From contig CAJUNH010000007.1 of assembly GCA_910587795.1 (NCBI GenBank), positions 1 to 64,000 on the forward strand: 64,000 nt of DNA, read 5' to 3'. Below, one piece after another: positions 6,823-13,151 of this stretch (within the stretch, counting starts at the first letter, position 1; the number at the start of each line of letters is the position of its first letter). The notes below the pieces were generated by a model. It saw only the letters and a list, made by a program, of their open reading frames with translations, did not search any database and had not been told where the DNA came from. The DNA comes from an uncultured Christensenellaceae bacterium (lineage in GTDB: Bacteria; Bacillota; Clostridia; Christensenellales; CAG-314). The translations under genes were made by a program, and so were the position numbers.

Positions 6823-8838
6823 ATGAGTACAACAAAGAAAGTGCTTATTGCAATATTCAGCATAATCATAATTGCAGCGTTTGCCTTTTTAATAACTTGG
6901 GGAATTATTAATTTCAACAAAGTTAAAGACGGATTGTCCGGTACGGGACTGTACACAAAGGACGACGTGGATAAAGCGTATAACGACGGATACGATACGG
7001 CTCTTAAAAATAAGACGGAGTACGAAGATTTAATTAACAGTTACAAAGATACCATTACGATGCAAACGGACGCCGTTGCGAAACTGAACAGTGAAAAGTC
7101 CGTATTGGATAAAAGTCTTAAAGACTGTCAAGAGCAGGTAACTAACTTAACGGAGCAACGGGACGGATTGAAAGTTCAAATAGATTTGTTAAATGCTGAA
7201 ATAGATAATTTGAACGAAACAATAACGGATAAGGACGGTGAAATTAGCGATATTACCGCCGAAAAGCAAGAACTTATTGAGCAGCATACTCAAACGGTTT
7301 CAAGGCTTAATGCGCAGATAACTACGCTAAACGGGCAGATAGAAGATTTGAATAATCAGATACAAATTAATATGTCTTCGGTAAGTCAACTCAATAACAG
7401 GATTGCGGAACTGCAAAGGACTATTGCGTTCTATGAGGAATTCGTAGGACAGTTCGAGACGGAAGACCAAGCGCTTGTTACGTTCGAGTTTGCGGGGAGC
7501 GTGTACGAAGTAAAGACGGTTAATAAGGGAGATAAAGTAACGGTTTCCAATCCCGACTCTACGGAGTATTTAATATTCAACGGCTGGACGTTGGACGGAG
7601 CGCCGTTGGATTTAACTACGTATACGGTTACGAAAAACGTTAGGATAGTTGCCGACGTTACGTATAAATATGTTGTCAGTTTTACGGTAGACGGCAAAAC
7701 GAAGTCTACGCAGGTGGTTGAAAAAGGCAATTATGCCGAAGCTCCGAGTCCAAATCCGAGAAAGAGCGGTTACACGTTCAAGTATTGGACTCTCGACGGT
7801 GAGACCGAAGTACATTTCGATCAGCTGCCCATAATGACTAATACTACGTTCATTGCCAAGTTCAACGAATTACATAAAGTGGACTTTTTGTACGAGAACG
7901 GTGAAAAGATAATTAACACGAAAAGCGTCGAACATGGCTCTACGGTTTCATCGCCGAGATTTACGTTGAACGACGGAGAAGTATTAAACGGTTGGAAAAT
8001 AAACGGTAACTTTGTGGATCTTAGCGGTTACGTTATTAATGTGGATACTACGTTTGTTGCGGACATTACTAAAACGTATAAGGTTCAATTTATTATTAAC
8101 GGCGACCAAGTATACGACGAACAGCGTATCGAAGCAGGACGCAAGCTAAGCGTTCCGCAAAATCCCGCAAAAGACAACTACAACTTTTGGGGATGGTCAT
8201 TGAACAAGACAGATATTGTAAACGTTTATGAATACGTTGTAAATGAAGACGTAACATTCTACGGCATATTCGAGCAAGCAAACAACACGGTGCGCGTGTA
8301 CAACAAACCGTTTATAGATATGCGGCAAAACTGCTTTAAGATAGAAAAAGGGAGTATCGTTCCGTTGTTAGGAGCGGACTGCATCAAGTTCGAACAAGAA
8401 GTGTTAAGCGGCAATAAAGTTTTGGATTTTGTTCGAGACGATTGTCTTAAAGGTAGCAATGCTGAACAATTCAAGTGTTTTGCAAAACTTGTAATTTCCG
8501 GCAATACCATTGTGTACGAAGAAATACCGAGCGTTGAAAACCTTGTAATTAACGGAGATACGTTTATTGTGCCTATATTTAACGATGCGGACAAATTCGG
8601 CACGAGATACATTGTTCGTTACTATGACGTAGACGGTTCGTTGTTGGGTACAGAGAACGTAACATACGGCGGTGCAGCCACAACTCCGTATCCGTTAAGA
8701 CAAGCAACGGGTAGTTACGATTACTACTATTGGGCGTCTGCGCCAAATTCAAAATGGCAGGCATACTTAGGAAATATTACGCAAGACACAAACTTCTATA
8801 TGGTTGGACACGTCAAAGGAACGGGCAGCTGGGTGTAG
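6823..8838 (+). CDS. Membrane-anchored coiled-coil protein with InlB-type (Flg_new) repeats
   Basis: This 671-aa protein starts at ATG 6823 with AAAGGAGGAAAT upstream. Order of parts: a membrane anchor (about residues 7-28), a heptad-rich coiled coil (about 65-205, many Leu/Ile/Asn and repeated INxLNxxI patterns), then four repeats of about 65 residues (about 216-485) of the Listeria-Bacteroides/InlB B type, each with a beta pattern ending in a GWxxxG/D or YWTLDG motif, and a C-terminal domain of about 185 residues. The fold suggests a stalk projecting through the wall with adhesive modules. By position it could be the pIII-like adsorption protein of the element, or a surface adhesin encoded by it. 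InlB-type repeats are common on Gram-positive surface proteins, so recruitment from a host adhesin is also possible. Confidence 0.85.
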   Translation: MSTTKKVLIAIFSIIIIAAFAFLITWGIINFNKVKDGLSGTGLYTKDDVDKAYNDGYDTALKNKTEYEDLINSYKDTITMQTDAVAKLNSEKSVLDKSLKDCQEQVTNLTEQRDGLKVQIDLLNAEIDNLNETITDKDGEISDITAEKQELIEQHTQTVSRLNAQITTLNGQIEDLNNQIQINMSSVSQLNNRIAELQRTIAFYEEFVGQFETEDQALVTFEFAGSVYEVKTVNKGDKVTVSNPDSTEYLIFNGWTLDGAPLDLTTYTVTKNVRIVADVTYKYVVSFTVDGKTKSTQVVEKGNYAEAPSPNPRKSGYTFKYWTLDGETEVHFDQLPIMTNTTFIAKFNELHKVDFLYENGEKIINTKSVEHGSTVSSPRFTLNDGEVLNGWKINGNFVDLSGYVINVDTTFVADITKTYKVQFIINGDQVYDEQRIEAGRKLSVPQNPAKDNYNFWGWSLNKTDIVNVYEYVVNEDVTFYGIFEQANNTVRVYNKPFIDMRQNCFKIEKGSIVPLLGADCIKFEQEVLSGNKVLDFVRDDCLKGSNAEQFKCFAKLVISGNTIVYEEIPSVENLVINGDTFIVPIFNDADKFGTRYIVRYYDVDGSLLGTENVTYGGAATTPYPLRQATGSYDYYYWASAPNSKWQAYLGNITQDTNFYMVGHVKGTGSWV

Positions 8839-8841
8839 TCT

Positions 8842-9678
8842 ATGATTACGGTAATTTTCGCACCGCCCCGAACGGGCAAGACGGTTTTAATGACGCACAT
8901 AGCCAACGGGTATGCATTCGATAGAGTTCGTAATACGCAAATGCGTAGGGAAATATTACGCAAACGCGCAAGCGGTTTCATGAGCCTCGATACAATCCCC
9001 ACGCACTGCGTTTCCGCCAATTACGACATGTCCTTCCATAAGTTTAAGTATAGCGTTAGATACAATAGACGGATTAACCCGTATAGATTGGGGTTTGCCA
9101 ATCCGTTCGTAGAAACTCACTTTAATATGCCGTATGAAGTTATTTGCATTACCGAAGCGCAGAAGTATTTGAATAGCCGTATGAGTATGTACTTTCCGGA
9201 TTGGCAGTCACGTTGGTACGAACAGCATGGGCATAACAATTTAGATATTTACTTGGATACGCAACGTCCTATGCTTATAGACGTCAATATACGGGAATTA
9301 AGTCAATTCATTGAAGTAGTACGTTTAGACGTTGAATACAACTGTTACGGTCAACCGAGTAGGCTTGTGTGGTTAATACGGAGAATAGATAACAGCGGAT
9401 TATTAGATAGATATTTGGCAAGCGGCAAGAAGGACGTATCGTGTTACGTCGAAGACGTAATTGTGGCGGACTATAACGTATTCGCCTGTTACGACAGCCA
9501 ATCCTGCAAGCCCAAGTTTTACGAAGGACACCTAAACTCGGATTTCGATTACAGCGAGGCTGTCCCTGCGGATAATTCATTCGAGGGGTACGTTAGATAT
9601 CTGCAAGAGAATGACGACGAACTGCCGGACAACTACTACCAAAAGCGCGGTTTGAGCAGAAACGCTCAAGCCGCATAA
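8842..9678 (+). CDS. Zot/pI-like ATPase (filamentous phage assembly or DNA export type)
   Basis: The 278-aa product begins MITVIFAPPRTGKTVL, a P-loop at residues 7-14 placed right at the N-terminus as in Zot and filamentous phage gene I proteins. A Walker B-like strand follows near residue 95-105 (YEVICITEAQKYL, with Thr-Glu-Ala where Zot proteins often have Asp-Glu-Ala), then a GHNNLDIYLDTQRP stretch that matches the conserved sensor region of the family (HxxxDxxxxTQ). Gene I ATPases power extrusion of filamentous virions through the inner membrane. Most have a C-terminal transmembrane helix; none is visible here, so a neighbouring anchored protein may do that job. The gene starts three bases after the 671-aa protein ends. 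Confidence 0.8.
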   Translation: MITVIFAPPRTGKTVLMTHIANGYAFDRVRNTQMRREILRKRASGFMSLDTIPTHCVSANYDMSFHKFKYSVRYNRRINPYRLGFANPFVETHFNMPYEVICITEAQKYLNSRMSMYFPDWQSRWYEQHGHNNLDIYLDTQRPMLIDVNIRELSQFIEVVRLDVEYNCYGQPSRLVWLIRRIDNSGLLDRYLASGKKDVSCYVEDVIVADYNVFACYDSQSCKPKFYEGHLNSDFDYSEAVPADNSFEGYVRYLQENDDELPDNYYQKRGLSRNAQAA

Positions 9679-9688
9679 AGGAGGCAAT

Positions 9689-9919
9689 ATGCTTAATTAC
9701 AACAAAAACAAACTAATTAACACTTGCTTGCATAAGTATTACGAAACATTTAGTCAAACGCTGGATACTGCGGACTTCGTCCCCGACGAGTATAACGACA
9801 AAATATCCAAATACATTTTCAAAAATATGAAGAAGGCTTTTAAGCGTATTGACAGGGAAGACAGGAAATACCAACGGCAATTTAATAAAAAACAAAAATC
9901 TAAAAAGGGGGTCAAGTAA
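9689..9919 (+). CDS. Hypothetical basic protein (76 aa)
   Basis: The gene has a strong AAAGGAGGCAAT site before ATG 9689. The product is soluble and ends in a very basic tail (QFNKKQKSKKGVK), with a helical middle (KISKYIFKNMKKAFKRIDRE). No family is recognised. It lies between the Zot-like ATPase and rep. A DNA-binding role would fit its charge but is not shown. Confidence 0.7.
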   Translation: MLNYNKNKLINTCLHKYYETFSQTLDTADFVPDEYNDKISKYIFKNMKKAFKRIDREDRKYQRQFNKKQKSKKGVK

Positions 9920-9922
9920 AAA

Positions 9923-10147
9923 ATGGGATTTTTCAAATTTCAACATAAACGGTTAGCAAAGAAAATGTCAAGAGCTGATCTAATGGACGCCTACTACGAC
10001 AGCGAAATGGCTTTAAATTCGTTGTCCTATGACGGAAACGTAAAAGAATTAAAAAAGGCAATGAAAGAACACGGAAAGTACGAATACGCAATGCTCTACC
10101 AAAACACGCCTAAATTTTTGAATAGGAAACGTAAGCGCAATAAGTAA
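9923..10147 (+). CDS. Hypothetical basic protein (74 aa)
   Basis: It starts at ATG 9923, with AAAGGGGGT upstream inside the end of the previous gene. The protein is helical and basic at both ends (FKFQHKRLAKKMSRADLMDA and FLNRKRKRNK) with no membrane segment. It is unrecognised. Its last codons overlap the open frame that continues into rep, so translation of rep may be coupled to it. Confidence 0.7.
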   Translation: MGFFKFQHKRLAKKMSRADLMDAYYDSEMALNSLSYDGNVKELKKAMKEHGKYEYAMLYQNTPKFLNRKRKRNK

Positions 10148-10171
10148 AGCGTATTTAGAAACCAAAGTATA

Positions 10172-10223
10172 CTTCGACGGCAGTCATTATATTGGTATCC
10201 CCAAATACCAAAAGCCGTCGAAG
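10172..10223. other. Nested hairpin at the 5' end of rep
   Basis: CTTCGACGGC (10172-10181) pairs with GCCGTCGAAG (10214-10223), and inside it TTGGTAT (10192-10198) pairs with ATACCAA (10205-10211) around a six-base loop CCCCAA. It lies before the only standard rep start (TTG 10227). It could be a nicking-site hairpin for the Rep protein or a translational control of rep; neither is shown. Confidence 0.55.
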
Positions 10224-10226
10224 GTT

Positions 10227-11252
10227 TTGCTTTGGGAATACGTACCAGAATTTGTAGTTGACGATAACTACGATTCGGGAGTGTTTTGGTACGACAACGG
10301 CAAGAAAGCGATACCGCTAATTGAACCTTATGCGGAATTACCGCAGGAAGTAAAGTTTGAACCGATACAAGGCGAACAGCAATCTATATGGGATTGCCAA
10401 ACTGATACTGAAAACAACCTATCCGACGAAACCTACGATGATGAGCCGATTGACGAAGCGGAAACCAAGCGAGAAAAGAAATTGACTCTACGGGACATAT
10501 TTAACGAATTATACAAGTACGCAGTACACCTGCCTAAAAAGGAACGTAACGAATTTTACCGAGATAATCTGCTGCCGTATTTCGCTGATGAAGAAAGTAT
10601 GAACGGGTTTATACAGAGCAATATAGACCGCAAGAAACGCAATTTAGTATTACGTCGCGTTCGTATGGTACGCAAAGCGAATCTTGCACAGTTTAACTAT
10701 TTCTGCACGTTTACTTACTCGGATAATCTTCACGACGAAGCAAGTTTCAAAAAACGGTTAAAGTACGCGTTCGCCAACTTATGTAAACGTAAGGGCTGGA
10801 AGTACATAGGCGTGTGGGAACGTTCTCCCGAAAAGCAGCGTCTGCACTTTCATGGGCTGTTTAATATACCCGATGGGCAAATGGCAGGCGAATTATTTGA
10901 GAAACGGGATTACAATTTCAGTTTGCATAATATGCGGACTACATACCAAAACACTTATTTCAATGAGCGTTTTGGCAGGAGCGATTTTGAGTACATAGAC
11001 AATAAAGGACGGTTAGGAGAATCTCTGGCGTACTTAATGAAGTACATAGAGAAAACGGGGGAGAAAATAGTGTACAGTAAAGGGCTTCCGCAGTATTTCA
11101 TAACGGATATTGCGGAAGATGACGTTGCAACTCGCATCGGCATTGACGAGCGTAAACTATTGTTATTCGACAACTTTGCTTGCTACAAAGACCGACAGTA
11201 CGTCGGGACGGTAAGCAAAGATACAATAAATAAATTGCCTACGAATAATTGA
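10227..11252 (+). CDS. HUH-family rolling-circle replication initiator
   Basis: The protein (341 aa from TTG 10227) carries the rolling-circle Rep signature: motif 1 FCTFTYSD (about residues 159-166), the HUH metal-binding motif HFHGLF (207-212), and a YLMKYIEK motif (about 269-276) whose tyrosines are the expected nicking residues. Such enzymes nick one strand at the origin of ssDNA phages and plasmids. The same frame stays open upstream to a stop at 10119-10121 and reads as protein (KAYLETKVYFDGSHYIGIP), matching, from memory, the usual N-terminus of related Clostridial proteins, but it has no ATG, GTG or TTG there. An ATA at 10140, overlapping the previous gene's end with AGGAAA upstream, is the best-placed start. 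So the start is either non-standard or lost by mutation. Confidence 0.88.
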   Translation: MLWEYVPEFVVDDNYDSGVFWYDNGKKAIPLIEPYAELPQEVKFEPIQGEQQSIWDCQTDTENNLSDETYDDEPIDEAETKREKKLTLRDIFNELYKYAVHLPKKERNEFYRDNLLPYFADEESMNGFIQSNIDRKKRNLVLRRVRMVRKANLAQFNYFCTFTYSDNLHDEASFKKRLKYAFANLCKRKGWKYIGVWERSPEKQRLHFHGLFNIPDGQMAGELFEKRDYNFSLHNMRTTYQNTYFNERFGRSDFEYIDNKGRLGESLAYLMKYIEKTGEKIVYSKGLPQYFITDIAEDDVATRIGIDERKLLLFDNFACYKDRQYVGTVSKDTINKLPTNN

Positions 11253-11261
11253 CGTAGGCAA
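11235..11261. other. Hairpin spanning the rep stop codon
   Basis: TTGCCTACG (11235-11243) pairs perfectly with CGTAGGCAA (11253-11261) around a nine-base loop that contains the rep stop. No T-run follows. It is the first of three successive hairpins downstream of rep. Confidence 0.6.
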
Positions 11262-11277
11262 TAACTCTAAACAAAAG

Positions 11278-11339
11278 ACGGCGGCGTAAAAAATTGGGTT
11301 TTGCGGTAAGCCTGCGCGCAAACCCAATTTAGCCGCCGT
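11278..11339. other. Large hairpin downstream of rep (candidate origin or packaging signal)
   Basis: ACGGCGGC (11278-11285) pairs with GCCGCCGT (11332-11339). Inside, AAATTGGGTTT (near 11291-11301) pairs with AAACCCAATTT (11320-11330) and TTGCG with CGCAA. The total stem is over 20 bp with a loop of about 10 bases. No gene is present. In ssDNA phages hairpins of this kind after rep form the replication origin or packaging signal; that is inference here. Confidence 0.65.
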
Positions 11340-11380
11340 TATGCGTTAACTAAATCGATTAAGTTAAGTCAGGTTATTTA

Positions 11381-11446
11381 GTGGCGTGCGGTTGGCTTCG
11401 GCGGAGCGAAGCGACGCCGACTTGTATCAAGCCAAGCGCACGCCAC
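11381..11446. other. Second large hairpin downstream of rep
   Basis: GTGGCGTGCG (11381-11390) pairs with CGCACGCCAC (11437-11446); after a one-base mismatch on each side TTGGCTT (11392-11398) pairs with AAGCCAA (11429-11435), and CGGCG (11399-11403) with CGCCG (11415-11419). The local GC content is far above the surrounding AT-rich DNA. It is not followed by a T-run. It is a candidate origin, packaging or recombination structure. Confidence 0.65.
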
Positions 11447-11633
11447 GATGTCAATGTTATATAAACGAAAGAAATTTTGATACAAAGTTATAATATCTAA
11501 AAGTTAATAGCATTTGCGCTATTAACAAAATTGTCTATCGCATTCTTATTAAAAGTTTAATTGGAAAATTAATCAGTATTGACTTTGTGTATTTAAGAAT
11601 ATATAATTGAATTGAAACTAAAAGGAGACCGTT

Positions 11634-11681
11634 ATGTATTATAAAGAAAATCGGGATATGAGAATGGCAAGACTACAATAA
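11634..11681 (+). CDS. Possible 15-aa leader peptide
   Basis: AAAGGAGACC precedes ATG 11634, which opens a 15-codon frame (MYYKENRDMRMARLQ) closed by tandem TAA stops. A terminator follows at 11765. The strong ribosome binding site on so short a frame suggests a leader peptide, or the intact start of a gene whose remainder has been lost. Confidence 0.35.
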   Translation: MYYKENRDMRMARLQ

Positions 11682-11764
11682 TAAACTCCTTATTATAGGG
11701 AGACAGCGTTTTCAAAATTACTTTAACTCCGGTAAATTTATTACATATATATTTTTTTGCGTAC

Positions 11765-11790
11765 AAACCGTCCACTTGGACGGTTTTTTT
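11765..11790 (+). terminator. Rho-independent terminator
   Basis: AAACCGTCC (11765-11773) pairs with GGACGGTTT (11778-11786) around a four-base loop, followed by a T-run to 11790. It precedes the HTH gene at 11829. Confidence 0.9.
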
Positions 11791-11828
11791 ATTTGGGTTT
11801 TATCAGTAAACATTTGAGAGAATAAATC

Positions 11829-12131
11829 ATGAATAAAAGAAAATGCATATTAAATTTAGTCAGACAAAGCAACAAAACTGCGGATAAGAATACTGAAGAA
11901 TATAAACGTCTGAAAATAGTCGTCTCCGTATTAGAGCGTTATTTTCAAGTTTACGATATGGATAACGGCACGGTTCACTCTCAAGTCTTTGCTATGCTGT
12001 ATTTGTCGGATAAATACTATACTTACAATCAAATTTGTAAGGCAGTTCATATAGGCAAAAATACACTCGTTAGGTATATTGAAAAATACGAAAAATTGGC
12101 GGTAAAGATATTTAATCAGCTAAAATTTTAA
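11829..12131 (+). CDS. HTH regulator-like protein (100 aa)
   Basis: This 100-aa protein starts at ATG 11829. It is helical throughout, with a C-terminal helix-turn-helix (YTYNQICKAVHIGKNTLVRYIEKYEK) of the sigma region 4 or phage regulator kind. It resembles in length and architecture the proteins at 2984 and 12195, suggesting a small paralogous set. It lies beyond the rep-side hairpins and before a 17-bp palindrome that could be its operator. Target genes are unknown. Confidence 0.65.
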   Translation: MNKRKCILNLVRQSNKTADKNTEEYKRLKIVVSVLERYFQVYDMDNGTVHSQVFAMLYLSDKYYTYNQICKAVHIGKNTLVRYIEKYEKLAVKIFNQLKF

Positions 12132-12158
12132 TTATACAGCATTTTGTACGCCGTGAAG

Positions 12159-12175
12159 TACCCAATTATTGGGTA
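12159..12175. promoter_or_regulatory. 17-bp palindrome, possible operator
   Basis: TACCCAAT-T-ATTGGGTA is a perfect inverted repeat with a one-base centre, lying between two paralogous HTH genes. Its length and symmetry suit a dimeric repressor site. Confidence 0.4.
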
Positions 12176-12194
12176 GTTCGTTAAATTTAATTTG

Positions 12195-12494
12195 ATGTAC
12201 AATAAATTTATAATGCGAAAGAAAAAATCTTTATTGGATGAAATAAAAGATAAATACATATATTCACAAGATAAAGCCTGTGAAATGTTTTTGCGTATGG
12301 TGTGGGATTACTATGTCAAAAACGACTTGGAAACAGGAGATCAATTAGCGGATATATTCTATGCGTTATATATGAACTCGGAAGAATTGACCTACGATGA
12401 AATAGTTTATAGATTCAACATCGGTCTTTCTACTCTGAGTAGATATAGGAAAAGATTTAACAAGTTGGCGAATATACTTTTGCCTAACACATAA
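12195..12494 (+). CDS. HTH regulator-like protein (99 aa)
   Basis: The ATG at 12195 is the likely start (TTG 12192 and ATG 12213 are alternatives; none has a good ribosome binding site). The helical product ends in a helix-turn-helix (LTYDEIVYRFNIGLSTLSRYRKR) similar in layout to the protein at 11829, with a charged N-terminus. The two are probably diverged duplicates. A convergent terminator overlaps its stop. Function beyond DNA binding is unknown. Confidence 0.65.
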   Translation: MYNKFIMRKKKSLLDEIKDKYIYSQDKACEMFLRMVWDYYVKNDLETGDQLADIFYALYMNSEELTYDEIVYRFNIGLSTLSRYRKRFNKLANILLPNT

Positions 12495-12525
12495 GGAGTC
12501 TGGATAACCAAACTCCTTATGTGTT
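12486..12525. terminator. Terminator between convergent genes
   Basis: AACACATAAGGAGT (12486-12499) pairs perfectly over 14 bp with ACTCCTTATGTGTT (12512-12525). It includes the stop codon of the HTH gene and lies five bases from the stop of the opposite-strand immunity-type gene, so it may serve both directions. Confidence 0.75.
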
Positions 12526-12530
12526 ACATT

Positions 12531-13151
12531 TTATTCGCACTGGTCTATAACTACTGTTTTGGTTTTATCGTTAGGGTCATAAAAATAGTAACACTTATAG
12601 CCTTCTTCCGCCGTTTCTTGATGACTGAAAACGTAAGGTACGCCGTCGATTATGGGCCACTCGGGTTCTTGAACCCATTTAGGTGGGTGACTTTTATAAG
12701 TAAAAATTTCATTTATTCTTTTTTTGCATAAAGATTTATTGGCGATTCCTATATCATTGATTTTACTTATTATAAATTCACAGTCAACATCTCCAACCCA
12801 TTCGGGGATAATACTGTCGAGTTGCTTACAATATTCTTCATCAGAATTATAGTATTTTATCTTTTCTCTATACCAAAAATAACGTTTCACTATCATAAAT
12901 AGTGCGACACGGTCCGCAAGTTGCATAATATTAATTGAATTAAGGGCATTATCCGCATTTTGGGGCATAAAGGACTCTTTGTTTCTGCCTATAATAAATT
13001 CTTTGTTTCTTCGATATTTATCGTTCTTTAAAATATTTTGAATCGTTGTATTATTCTTATAGATTTCCCAAAATTCAAGGGTATTTATTTTACCTTCGAC
13101 AAAATCTCTCATAACACTTATTGCTTTTTTAGTACGTTTATTACAAAACAT
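12531..13151 (-). CDS. Putative immunity protein to the RHS toxin
   Basis: This gene directly follows the RHS gene. Its ATG at 13151 overlaps the RHS stop (TAATG) and is preceded by AGGGGG, so 206 aa is preferred to a longer frame from 13190. The protein is soluble, helical and charged. Its C-terminal part (PPKWVQEPEWPIIDGVPYVF, then a GYKCYYFYDP strand) resembles a beta segment often seen in bacterial immunity-type proteins, though this is recalled and not searched. Each polymorphic toxin must be paired with its neutralising protein, and the immediate 3' position with coupled translation is the standard arrangement. Specific binding to this toxin tip is inference. Confidence 0.6.
   Translation of the reverse strand: MFCNKRTKKAISVMRDFVEGKINTLEFWEIYKNNTTIQNILKNDKYRRNKEFIIGRNKESFMPQNADNALNSINIMQLADRVALFMIVKRYFWYREKIKYYNSDEEYCKQLDSIIPEWVGDVDCEFIISKINDIGIANKSLCKKRINEIFTYKSHPPKWVQEPEWPIIDGVPYVFSHQETAEEGYKCYYFYDPNDKTKTVVIDQCE

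Larger units (their letters stand above)
11447..11828. other. AT-rich non-coding gap after the hairpins
   Basis: This 380-base stretch holds only a 15-codon mini-frame at 11634 and a terminator at 11765-11790. The right end of the mobile element may lie in or just beyond it, but no repeat matching the left edge was found. Confidence 0.4.
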
